This document shows, in pieces, positions 13,360 to 22,294 of a DNA stretch of 64,000 bases (the stretch's first letter is position 1; the number at the start of each line of letters is the position of its first letter). Source of the stretch: Tritrichomonas musculus (Eukaryota > Parabasalia > Tritrichomonadida > Tritrichomonadidae). The notes under the pieces were generated by a model, which worked only from the letters and a program-made list of their open reading frames with translations, did not search any database and was not told the DNA's origin. Both the position numbers and the translations under genes were made by a program. The DNA is taken from contig JAPFFF010000009.1 in the NCBI GenBank assembly GCA_039105265.1, positions 4,712,001 to 4,776,000 of the forward strand, written 5' to 3'.

Positions 13360-15354
13360 ATGGGAGAAAGAACAATATGCAAGTGTTGCGGCACAGAATG
13401 TGATCATACTATTTGTCAAAATTGCTTTTTGTCTTTTTTTTTAAATTCTCCTGAGCGAGTTAGTTTTGCTTTTGAAACAAGATTGCCGAATTTTTCTAAA
13501 TTAAAGCAAGTAAAGGTTCTCGATTTGTTTCGTACATCAGTTGCAACTATAAACATCAATGACTTTCCAGAATTAACTATGTTACGTGTTTCACGATGTA
13601 TAAACCTTACAAAAGTTCATTTAACAAACGTTCCATCATTAATTGTTCTTGATTTATCAGCAAACAAAGAATTAACGTCAATTTCAATTGATGAATGCGT
13701 TTCAAGTATTATTTCGCTTGATTTGTCCTATTGTGAAAATTTAACCACAATGCCAATAACAAGTTATGAATCAGTTCAGTACGTTTCAATCCGTCATACT
13801 AGAATTTCAGAATTAGCAGAATTCCCAAAAACCCGATATCTAGATATTTCTTCAACATATATTTCAGATCTTTCAAATGTTGAAGATATGAAAGAGTTGG
13901 AAATAATCGTTCTCGATCACATGCTTAATATAGATGATTTAGATATGTCTATGCTTACCTATTTGCCAAAGCTACGAGCAATTCAATCAGATATCCAAAA
14001 CGTATCTTTTCCTAACTGGAATCCAGACACGCATCTATCTCAAATCTGGCTTCAAAACTGCAAAAATGTTTCTGATTTAGAAGAAATTTTAACCAAAAAA
14101 GAGCAAGATAATCCAGAAAATATAACTTTTGACGCTCTTCTACCCAATAATGTATTACTCGGCAACAAATTCAAAGATAAGATAATATACGATCCTCACG
14201 ACTCATGGCATCGATCATGCCGTCTTCTCTACGGTCCATGGCCAAGTCCGCCATGCTATCAAAAGCCGTTAAGAGTAATTCATTATCCAGACCCGCTACC
14301 AGAAAGATATCCAGTCAAAAAAGTTATTTCCTCTATTGCCGGAGCCATTTTTGGAGCCTCAGTCGCCGATACGATCATGTTATTTGTCGAACGCCAAACC
14401 CCAGAATTCCTCAACTTTTTCTTAGAAGGGAACCTAGACATTACCTGGTCCCACCCCCGAGTGACCCGTCGTGGAGTCGACTACTGCCGAGGCGGCATCA
14501 CAGACAACGCAGTCAATCTCATGCTCACAATTCGTACGTTAATTTCAAAGGGAAGCGACCACATAGCAAGTGATCTGTCAAAAAGAATTAAAGAATACTT
14601 GTTGGAAGGCCTCCCTGAGCTCCCTCTTAGCGTACTTTCTGCCCAGCATCCTCCGAGCGTCTCGAAGATCGTCAGGGACAGAAATTTCAATTCAGACCCA
14701 GTCAGCGCGGCCAAAAAATACTGGGAAAACAGCGGAGAGACGCCAAATGGTAACGACGCACTGACAAGGAGCGTCATAACAGGCTGCTTCGTCTTCTGGG
14801 ATGAAGACAAAGTCGCCGCGAACGCAGAAAAACTTTGCAGAATCACTCATTACGATCCACGATGCGCCTTTTCATCGGTTTGCTTGGCGCTCATGATATC
14901 AAGGTTAATTCGGCGCCGTTGTGGTGAAATTGAATCGATCGACATAAATAAGTTGGTCGATGATAGTGTAAAGTACGTTAATGATTTGACTCCTTATATG
15001 GTCTCTGAAATTCACAAGTTTACACATGTCGACGATCTAAGCCAGCTGAACTTGAAAAACTACTCCCCACTGGTCCTACAGGCAATCGGATGCGCTATTT
15101 GGGCCCTCAAAATGGATTATTCATACGTGGAAGGACTGGAAACAATCGTTCGTGCCGGTGGTGACGCATCGACAAATTCATTTGTACTTGGAGCGGTAAT
15201 CGGAGCAAAAGATGGACTGGGAGGAATACCTATTGATTTAATGCAGTACTTTTGGAAAGGAGCAGGAATTCATAGAGATATTGTGGCACTATTTAAAGCA
15301 ATGAAAATTGATTTTAAGATGCCAGAATATGAAGAATATTTTCAAATGGTCTAA
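13360..15354 (+). CDS. Leucine-rich repeat protein with C-terminal ADP-ribosylglycohydrolase-like domain
   Basis: The product has 664 residues. It opens with a Cys-rich stretch (CKCCGTEC, CQNC) that could hold zinc. About ten irregular leucine-rich repeats follow at ~45-270. Residues ~325-660 resemble the ADP-ribosylglycohydrolase/DraG family: SIAGAIFGASVAD, GGITDNAVNLML, CRITHYDPRCAF and GGDASTNSFVLGAVIGA. In active members the metal ligands read TDDT and GGDxDT; here they read TDNA and GGDAST, so several ligands appear changed and activity is doubtful. The family removes ADP-ribose from proteins or small molecules, and LRRs usually mediate recognition. From about 14190 the DNA becomes much richer in G and C than the first 830 bases of the same gene. 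It lies between the Sel1 pseudokinase and the Sel1 kinase, all on the plus strand. Confidence 0.8.
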   Translation: MGERTICKCCGTECDHTICQNCFLSFFLNSPERVSFAFETRLPNFSKLKQVKVLDLFRTSVATININDFPELTMLRVSRCINLTKVHLTNVPSLIVLDLSANKELTSISIDECVSSIISLDLSYCENLTTMPITSYESVQYVSIRHTRISELAEFPKTRYLDISSTYISDLSNVEDMKELEIIVLDHMLNIDDLDMSMLTYLPKLRAIQSDIQNVSFPNWNPDTHLSQIWLQNCKNVSDLEEILTKKEQDNPENITFDALLPNNVLLGNKFKDKIIYDPHDSWHRSCRLLYGPWPSPPCYQKPLRVIHYPDPLPERYPVKKVISSIAGAIFGASVADTIMLFVERQTPEFLNFFLEGNLDITWSHPRVTRRGVDYCRGGITDNAVNLMLTIRTLISKGSDHIASDLSKRIKEYLLEGLPELPLSVLSAQHPPSVSKIVRDRNFNSDPVSAAKKYWENSGETPNGNDALTRSVITGCFVFWDEDKVAANAEKLCRITHYDPRCAFSSVCLALMISRLIRRRCGEIESIDINKLVDDSVKYVNDLTPYMVSEIHKFTHVDDLSQLNLKNYSPLVLQAIGCAIWALKMDYSYVEGLETIVRAGGDASTNSFVLGAVIGAKDGLGGIPIDLMQYFWKGAGIHRDIVALFKAMKIDFKMPEYEEYFQMV

Positions 15355-15626
15355 TGATATTATTTTGCTATTAATTGTTATTTTTTAAATAAAAGCATTT
15401 ATTATTATTAATATTGGTTGAATCGTAAATATGACTTATTTTTTTTTTTTTTTTCATTTGACCTAGCATTTGAAAGTGAGCAAGGGGAAAAAAATAATCA
15501 TTTGCCTTTCATAAAACCACCTTTACTTTATCAAGAATTTTTAAAAATTTGTCATACACTTTTTCAAATTATATTTAGCCATACCGCCTTTTCCAATATT
15601 GAAAAATCGTATTGATTATTTTTTGA

Positions 15627-18467
15627 ATGAATAGAGAAATTGATATTCATCAATATGAAATAGGAAAAAAAATTGGAAGAGGAAATTTTGCAGAAGTTTA
15701 TCTTGTTAAAGATAAAAATAATCAAAAAACATATGCAGCAAAAAGACTTTTGTCTTCAATTAATTTAAATCCAAATAAAGAAGATATCGATGGTATGGAT
15801 GAAGAGGAGCTTGGAGCAATCAAAAATTTCAAACGAGAGATAGGAATATTAACAATAATGTCTCATCCTGCAATTATATCATTTATTGGATATTCGCCAA
15901 ATTTTTCTGATATTGATACTTGCCCAACAATTATTATGGAATATGCTAGTAGAAAATCTTTGGGTGATATTTTAGAAGCTGAAAAACGTTCAATGGCTCC
16001 AAATGATTGGGATCAAACTAAAAGATTTATTATTATTTATGGAATTGCGAAAGGTATGGAGTTTCTTCATAGTAAAAAAATAATTCATCGAGATTTAAAG
16101 CCTGATAATGTAATGCTAAATGATTCATTATATCCAAAAATAGCAGATTTTGGCTTATCTAAAGTTTATGATCCATTGTCGCAAAGCCAATCAATGATAT
16201 GTGGAACACAAGTATATATGGCACCAGAACTATTTAATTCGGAAGTTTATGATAATAAAGTTGATGTATACGCATTTTCTATGCTAATATATGAGATTTT
16301 TACATTAAAAAAGCCATTCTGTGAAATAAAAACTCCACTTCAGTTGATGAAAGCAATTTCAACAAATATTAGGCCAAAGCTGCCAAGTGACTCGTCAATA
16401 CCAGATGAATTTATCAATATGATTGAAATTTGCTGGGACCAGGATCCAAAAAAACGTCCTACTTTTACACAGATTTGCGAACAATTAGAATCAAATAATT
16501 TTGAAATGGGTGCAGCAATGGAAATTGATCAAAATGATCTTCTTGAATACATAAGTTATATAAATGAGAAAGATGTATTTTTATCTGGTAATCAATCAAA
16601 AACAGATTTGATTTCTGACAACTCCAAGGACCAGCCTCAGAAATCTGAAGATAAATCCTTAAATACTACTCAAAACAACCTTAAAAATGATGATGAATCT
16701 AAAACTGATCAAAAAATCGAAAATTCTTCAGAGAGTGCTACTCAAAATGGAGATGGTGACTCCAATAATAATATTGAATCAAAAATAGTTCAATTTGATA
16801 AACAACAAACAAAATCGTATACACTAATTCCAGCAGCACGAAATAAACCTACTAATAAAGCAAAACGATCTGCTCAATCAGAAATCAAAGAAAAATCGGT
16901 ACTTAGTAATACTAATAGGAAAGTTTCATCTTCTGTATTATTTGCCAGTAATGACAATGATAACAACAAAAATAAAGCAGATTCAGCAAATACTGATGAT
17001 GATAATATCGGAAATGAATTACGCTCATATAAAAGTGCAAATGATGTAATAGATTTACTTGAACCAATTTTTCCTTCTTCACAACTCGAATTTCTAGGTG
17101 AATCAAGAAAAAAATACGTTGAAGATGCCGAACGTACAGACTCTGACGCTATGACATATGTTGGAAAATGCCTCATCGATGGTGCTGATGGATTTCCTCA
17201 AGATACCAAATCTGGAGTTAAGTTCCTTAGTAAAGCTATTATTTTTGATAATGAAGAAGCAATGGTAACGTATGGTGAACTTCTTATCAAAGGTGAAAAA
17301 GTCGAAAAAAACGTTAAAAAAGGAGTTCAAATACTTAAACGTGCATCAAATGAGCACGATAGTTCAAAAGCCAAATTGTTACTTGCTCAAGTACAACTTA
17401 TCCCACAAAAAGATGATACAGATTTTATCGTATCTCCAGAAAATTATGTACAAGCCAAAAGATACAGCAAAGAAGCTGCAGATAACGGAAATGTTGAAGC
17501 TATGGTTCTTTATGCAACATTATGCATGAAAGAGAAAAATAATGAACATGGCAAGGTTAGAAGAAATTTGAAAGAAGCTCAGAAATATTTAAAAGTTGCT
17601 GTAAACAGAGGTTCAAAAGAAGCAATGGTGCTTTATGGGCAATTAACAGGCCTTAAAGGTTCAAAAGAAGAATCAATAGAATTATATCGTAAGTCAAAAG
17701 AACTTGGAAGCTCTTCAGGAGAAGCACTTTATGGTTATGAAAAGGCTCAAAATCAAGAAACATCAGAAGAAGGACTTAATCTTGTTGTTGGCTCCAAGAA
17801 TAAAAATGATTCTACAGGAATTAATGCATATGGAAAGATAGTATTCAATGGTTTATGTGGAGTTCAAGCTGATAAAGCAAAGGCTGCGAAAGAGTTCCAA
17901 GTTGCAGCAAAAGCTGGAAATGCTAATGCAATGTATAATTATGGCCATTGCCTTGAAAAAGGTGAAGGTGTTGAGAAAAACTTCCAAGAAGCTTTCAAAT
18001 ATTATAAAAAAGCTTTCCAAGAAGGAGAAATTTATGCTGCTAAAAAAATTGCTGATATGCTTATTGAAGGTGATGAAAAAAGCGGATTTCCTAAAAATTT
18101 GGCTGAAGCAAACAGATACCTGAAGTATTTGGCTGATTTTGGAAATGCTGCTGGAATTGACCTATATGCTTGTAACCTTTTGTCCGGTTTTGGCGTTGAA
18201 AAGAATATCAAAGAAGCAATTAATTATTTGAAAAACGGAATTGAAATTAATGACTCAAATAGTTACTTTTTGTATGGTATTCTTTTATTGAAGGGCGATG
18301 CTACTCATAAGAGTCCTTCTGAGGCTTCAAAATTATATATTAACAGAGCTGTTGAGCTTGGAAATGAAAAAGCTCGTGAGAAAGGCAAATCATTAACGAA
18401 AGCAAATGCAGAAAATGGCCTTGAAGAAGCAATAAAATATATCAGAGAAGCATATAGCAAAGAATAA
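15627..18467 (+). CDS. Sel1-repeat protein kinase (TKL-like)
   Basis: The 946-residue protein has a complete kinase domain at ~8-285: IGRGNFAEVYLV, lysine in [36 protein letters not shown] and CWDQDPKKRPTF. It should be an active Ser/Thr kinase of the TKL-like group that is expanded in trichomonads. A Ser/Asn/Lys-rich linker occupies ~315-470. About ten Sel1 repeats (AMVLYGxL, INAYGKIVFNGLCG, AMYNYGHCLEKGEGV) fill ~490-940 and probably bind partner proteins. The Sel1 part shares long blocks with the pseudokinase at 10638. The spacer to the preceding gene is 272 bases and holds nothing else. No membrane segment or signal peptide is visible. Its substrate cannot be inferred. Confidence 0.9.
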   Translation: MNREIDIHQYEIGKKIGRGNFAEVYLVKDKNNQKTYAAKRLLSSINLNPNKEDIDGMDEEELGAIKNFKREIGILTIMSHPAIISFIGYSPNFSDIDTCPTIIMEYASRKSLGDILEAEKRSMAPNDWDQTKRFIIIYGIAKGMEFLHSKKIIHRDLKPDNVMLNDSLYPKIADFGLSKVYDPLSQSQSMICGTQVYMAPELFNSEVYDNKVDVYAFSMLIYEIFTLKKPFCEIKTPLQLMKAISTNIRPKLPSDSSIPDEFINMIEICWDQDPKKRPTFTQICEQLESNNFEMGAAMEIDQNDLLEYISYINEKDVFLSGNQSKTDLISDNSKDQPQKSEDKSLNTTQNNLKNDDESKTDQKIENSSESATQNGDGDSNNNIESKIVQFDKQQTKSYTLIPAARNKPTNKAKRSAQSEIKEKSVLSNTNRKVSSSVLFASNDNDNNKNKADSANTDDDNIGNELRSYKSANDVIDLLEPIFPSSQLEFLGESRKKYVEDAERTDSDAMTYVGKCLIDGADGFPQDTKSGVKFLSKAIIFDNEEAMVTYGELLIKGEKVEKNVKKGVQILKRASNEHDSSKAKLLLAQVQLIPQKDDTDFIVSPENYVQAKRYSKEAADNGNVEAMVLYATLCMKEKNNEHGKVRRNLKEAQKYLKVAVNRGSKEAMVLYGQLTGLKGSKEESIELYRKSKELGSSSGEALYGYEKAQNQETSEEGLNLVVGSKNKNDSTGINAYGKIVFNGLCGVQADKAKAAKEFQVAAKAGNANAMYNYGHCLEKGEGVEKNFQEAFKYYKKAFQEGEIYAAKKIADMLIEGDEKSGFPKNLAEANRYLKYLADFGNAAGIDLYACNLLSGFGVEKNIKEAINYLKNGIEINDSNSYFLYGILLLKGDATHKSPSEASKLYINRAVELGNEKAREKGKSLTKANAENGLEEAIKYIREAYSKE

Positions 18468-18864
18468 TTTGATACAAATTTTTATGATCGTGATTTTACA
18501 AGATATATTTTTGATTCAACTGAATATTTGAAATAATTTCTTTTTGATTCATTATTAGTCAAATAAATGCAAATTTAAAGCATGATCTATGAAATAATAT
18601 TTATCATATTACTTGTGCCAAATTAAATTCGTGGTTTTCTCTTATCATTCGCTTGTATTTATATTAGAAACTTATTGATGCTAATGATTGTTATCTCTTA
18701 AAACAATAAAAGATCATTCGCCTAAAAATTCGGAAATGTTTTTTTTATAAAGCCATTTGAATTTTAAAACCAAAGCGTGGATAAATAATTATATAAAATA
18801 TTGAATAGTTCGAATTTAGTCAACAAAAGATATAATATTAAATAAAATTATATAGATGTGTTGC
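18468..18864. other. Spacer between convergent genes
   Basis: These 397 bases lie between the ends of the Sel1 kinase gene and the TVP23-like gene. They are AT-rich with scattered AATAAA-like strings. I see no gene and no clear repeat. Confidence 0.6.
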
Positions 18865-19764
18865 CTAATAAAAATCAACATCATCATCAATAACATCTTT
18901 ATTTTCATTGTCTTCTTTATCATCTCTATTATCATTTATATTATTATTATTTTCATTATCATTAACATTTGAATTCAGAGTATTTTCATTTTCTGAATTG
19001 GAAATATTTTGTTCTATATCTAAACTATTTTTTTCTTTATCTTCTGATGCGGGTTTTGTAGGCATTAAAGGTGGTGGCAGAGGAACTGATGTTGTATCAG
19101 AAATTTTGCTTGTCTTCTTTGGCAAAAAGTAGCTTTCATTTGCCACTTCTTGGCTTTCTTTATTATCGTTTATAGTTTCTTTATCATCATTCTCATAATC
19201 ATTTTCTGGAACGAGATCAAAGTGAACTTCCTCTTGGATAGAATTCAAAACTGCTTTTTCAACTTGCTTTTTAGCACAATTGTGAGCTTTTGAGAACATA
19301 TAGAGATTAACACCTTCACAAATGAAACTTATGAGTGATGTTATTGCTTTAATTTTTGTAGATGAATAGAATGCAATAAAAAAGCAAATTAACCATATAA
19401 TTAAGAACGTGAAAAAGCTCATCCAGAAAAAGTTTGTGTCTGATATTGAAGGAATGAATGGTTCAGGTTTTGAATACCATTGAAATGATAAAGATGAAAA
19501 ATCGATTGACCATTTGAGACCAACAAGATTGATTCCACTAACATATTTAATAAAAACAAATTCAATAAAAACTAAAATAAGAGTTATAACTGCGACAACA
19601 GAATCTTCGACATGTAAAAGCGAAAGAATAAAGTAAGATAAAAAAGGAAGTAATTTAACCAAGGAACAATATGCAGCTGGACTTATGAGAGATTTTTTTG
19701 ATTGATTTCCAGAAATTAAAGAAAGTTCTTGATCTGAAAAGCCGACAGCAGATTGGAGTTTCAT
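18865..19764 (-). CDS. TVP23: TVP23-family Golgi membrane protein
   Basis: Of 299 residues, the first ~185 hold four hydrophobic segments. They show the TVP23/FAM18 pattern: a first pair of membrane spans, then FIKYVSGINLVGLKWS (family: KNVxGRxLVGLRWW), then FWMSFFTFLIIWLICFF and a last span ending in CEGVNLYMFSKA (family: NGxNLYGYxxC). TVP23 proteins sit in Golgi and post-Golgi membranes and take part in vesicle traffic. The remaining ~110 residues are an acidic, Asn-rich, presumably disordered cytosolic tail that is not typical of the family. The gene is divergent with the coiled-coil gene, only 94 bases from its ATG, so the two promoters must be very compact. Confidence 0.78.
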   Translation of the reverse strand: MKLQSAVGFSDQELSLISGNQSKKSLISPAAYCSLVKLLPFLSYFILSLLHVEDSVVAVITLILVFIEFVFIKYVSGINLVGLKWSIDFSSLSFQWYSKPEPFIPSISDTNFFWMSFFTFLIIWLICFFIAFYSSTKIKAITSLISFICEGVNLYMFSKAHNCAKKQVEKAVLNSIQEEVHFDLVPENDYENDDKETINDNKESQEVANESYFLPKKTSKISDTTSVPLPPPLMPTKPASEDKEKNSLDIEQNISNSENENTLNSNVNDNENNNNINDNRDDKEDNENKDVIDDDVDFY

Positions 19765-19858
19765 TTTATTTTTTTTTTCTGTTGAATATTATTTCAATTG
19801 AAAAATGCTCGCTTAATTCTGAACTTAACGTATTATAATTCAACTTCAAAAATCTCTA
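19765..19858. promoter_or_regulatory. 94-base divergent promoter region
   Basis: Only 94 bases separate the start codons of the TVP23-like gene (minus) and the coiled-coil gene (plus). Both promoters must lie here or inside the coding sequences. TCAA-type initiator-like strings occur on both strands, but no single motif stands out. Confidence 0.4.
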
Positions 19859-21628
19859 ATGACATCAATATTTCAAGAGCAATATTCGAGTAATCAGAGT
19901 TTTATTCAAAGTAATATAAGCAATAAATCAAATGAAGAACAAAAAACAGCATTACCTACTCAAAATTTATTCTGCCAAACACTTCTTGATAATTCATATC
20001 CATCGCCATTGAGAAATTCAGTATCAACTCTTCCACAACCAGATCTTAATAGAATATCACGTTTTTTTCAAGCCAATGGGTGCAACACACAGAACGACTT
20101 TTATGTTAGAGAAATACCAAAAGGATTTCTTAGGTATCAGCCAAGTATACTACATTTTCATAGTAAAAATCATAATAATTGCTCACAAACAAATTACCGA
20201 TTAAATAGACAAGAAAAAAATAATGAAGAAAATACAAATATAAACAACTGCAATGAAGATTATCTGCAGCACTCCCCCAAAATCGAGAACTTTTATGAAG
20301 AAAAATATTTTCGAACAAAAGAAAAATATAAAGAAGCAAAGCAAACCATAGCATCATTACAGAATCAACTTCAGCAAATATCTTTAAAAAACCAAAAAAT
20401 AGAGACAGAACAAGCCAACACACGAGATAGCACTAAAACGGAACAAATAATTGAATTTAAAAAGAAATACCAAATTTTAAAAGAGAAAAACGATAAATCA
20501 CAAGCAACAGTTGAAGAATTAATTCAACAAATTAATAAATTGAAAAATGAAATTAATAAATTAAAAGCAACCAATGATGATCTAAATCAGAAAATGAATA
20601 AATCGAATGATACAATTGAAAAACAAACTTTACAAATCAAAAAGCTCAAAGATATTATACAAAAGCAAAGCCTTCAAATCAATAAAAATAAGGATGCAGG
20701 CGAAAAACAAAATCTCCAAATTAACAAATGTAAAGCTATACAGGAAAAGCAGATTCTAAAAATCAAACAATCCAAAATAATAATTGAAAAGCAGAGCCAG
20801 CAGATTTTACAACTTCAAAATAAGATTTCTGAACTATTATTAAATACGAACAGCAGCAACCAATCTCAGAATAATATTAATAATACAGAAATCAAGAAAT
20901 CAAGTAAAGAAAACAATCCTCAACGAAAAAGAGGCCATTTTCATTTCAAAGGCACATTCAAAACGCAAACAAAACGATCTTCGTCTGCAATCAATCAGCA
21001 TCATCACTTTGAACTGACGCCACATCCAATTAAACAATACAAGTACTTGTGTAATATGCTAAATGTTGAGCCAGATGAATATGATCAACAATGGAATAAA
21101 GTTTTTAGAAAAATTGCAGATTTATTGAATTCTGTTACATCGTTGGGTCAATCAAAGGACTCTATTAATGAACATATTTCTTTCTCTCATCAACTTATTT
21201 CAACAAAAAAGATTGATTCGAATAACAAAAAAAGCAATAGCGATGACACTTTTTGTGAATTAGATTTATTGAGAAAGCAATATGATCTGATGAATAAAAA
21301 GTTTGAGAATTTACGCTTGTCATCTAGATTTGGGAATTTGATATCAAAATATAATTCTAAATTGTATAGAGAAATTGAAGATCTCCATGCATCACTAACA
21401 ATGAAAAAACTTTCTCATTTTAGAGAAATTATATTGACAGTAATTTTTGCAAATAGAATGTTAAATGGAATTAAAAATGATTCATATGTGAATGAAAAAT
21501 CGTTAACTGTGTTTGCTGAAAGGCCACTTTATTCTACTGATGTATTACTCAGAGACATCAGAAGTAAATTTACATCTTTAGACCAGGATCTAGTATATTC
21601 TCAACATTTAGTTAGCGAAAAGTTATAA
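19859..21628 (+). CDS. Coiled-coil protein with 14-residue tandem repeats
   Basis: I do not recognise this 589-residue protein. Residues ~1-140 are Asn/Ser-rich and look disordered. Residues ~145-330 form a long coiled coil. Its second part (~250-322) is built of about five tandem 14-residue units of the form IEKQxLQIxKxKxI, which is two heptads each. A basic Ser-rich linker follows. The last ~240 residues (from HPIKQYKYLCNML) are more ordered, with several helical segments and no family that I can name. No membrane segment is visible. A cytoskeletal or centrosomal role would suit the coiled coil but is only a guess. Confidence 0.75.
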   Translation: MTSIFQEQYSSNQSFIQSNISNKSNEEQKTALPTQNLFCQTLLDNSYPSPLRNSVSTLPQPDLNRISRFFQANGCNTQNDFYVREIPKGFLRYQPSILHFHSKNHNNCSQTNYRLNRQEKNNEENTNINNCNEDYLQHSPKIENFYEEKYFRTKEKYKEAKQTIASLQNQLQQISLKNQKIETEQANTRDSTKTEQIIEFKKKYQILKEKNDKSQATVEELIQQINKLKNEINKLKATNDDLNQKMNKSNDTIEKQTLQIKKLKDIIQKQSLQINKNKDAGEKQNLQINKCKAIQEKQILKIKQSKIIIEKQSQQILQLQNKISELLLNTNSSNQSQNNINNTEIKKSSKENNPQRKRGHFHFKGTFKTQTKRSSSAINQHHHFELTPHPIKQYKYLCNMLNVEPDEYDQQWNKVFRKIADLLNSVTSLGQSKDSINEHISFSHQLISTKKIDSNNKKSNSDDTFCELDLLRKQYDLMNKKFENLRLSSRFGNLISKYNSKLYREIEDLHASLTMKKLSHFREIILTVIFANRMLNGIKNDSYVNEKSLTVFAERPLYSTDVLLRDIRSKFTSLDQDLVYSQHLVSEKL

Positions 21629-21853
21629 TATATAATTTTTAATGCGTTTTGTAAAAATAATCTTTGTTTGTAATATAATATGATTAGTTTATTACCTCTG
21701 AAAATTATTTTTTTCTATCTTCTTTTTAAATATAAATGATAAATAATATTTTTTGAAAAGCATAGACCGAAATGCTGTATTTTTTGATTGGATATTTACG
21801 TTTTGTTTTTTAGAAACAATTTTTTTCAATCGGTTTGGCAAATAAAAAAACAT

Positions 21854-21864
21854 TCATTTCATTT
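21854..21864 (+). promoter_or_regulatory. Two overlapping TCATTT initiator-like motifs
   Basis: TCATTTCATTT lies 8-18 bases upstream of the ATG at 21872, followed by a T-run. The position fits a trichomonad initiator with a short leader. If used, it fixes the downstream ATG as the start and excludes the longer frame that has only a TTG. Confidence 0.4.
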
Positions 21865-21871
21865 TTTTTTA

Positions 21872-22231
21872 ATGTCAACTCAAAAAATAAAAATCTGTCT
21901 AAATAAAACTACCGGTTTGGGGACACTCGAGTGTGTTGGAGGTAGTACGTATAATTGTGGAGGAGATATAAACTTTAAGTATCCAGAAGATACAACAATT
22001 CAACCAAGTGATAAAAAAGGAACTGTTTATAGTGGAGAATTTGTAGATTCAAATAATAATCCATTTGAAATGAAATTTTCAATTCTTTGGATAGGACAGA
22101 GGGGAGTTTATATTCATGAAATGGGTCAACTTGAAGGATCGCATGGATGCATTCATCTTCTTCCAGGTGATGCTGAAAGTGTTTATAATTGGGTTCAAAG
22201 AAAAACTAGGATTTTATTTAAATGGGAATAA
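21872..22231 (+). CDS. Small L,D-transpeptidase (YkuD-like) domain protein, probably of bacterial origin
   Basis: The 119-residue protein ends in a YkuD-type active-site block: IHEMGQLEGSHGCIHLLPGD. The pattern is His, seven residues, then Ser-His-Gly-Cys, with Cys as the expected nucleophile. The block is followed by DAESVYNWV, as in short YkuD or DUF2778-like proteins. Upstream are short beta-type strands with Gly-rich turns (GGSTYNCGGDINF). In bacteria these enzymes make or cut 3-3 cross-links in peptidoglycan; a protist has no such wall, so action on bacterial peptidoglycan is the natural guess. I chose the ATG at 21872; the frame extends 28 codons upstream but without an ATG, and TCATTT motifs sit just before 21872. 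No signal peptide is visible from this start. Base composition matches its surroundings, so any transfer is not recent. Confidence 0.75.
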   Translation: MSTQKIKICLNKTTGLGTLECVGGSTYNCGGDINFKYPEDTTIQPSDKKGTVYSGEFVDSNNNPFEMKFSILWIGQRGVYIHEMGQLEGSHGCIHLLPGDAESVYNWVQRKTRILFKWE

Positions 22232-22294
22232 AGATATTAATGTTTTTTTTTATTTTTAAAATTTTGAATGTTATTTTGGTTAGAAATATAAAGG

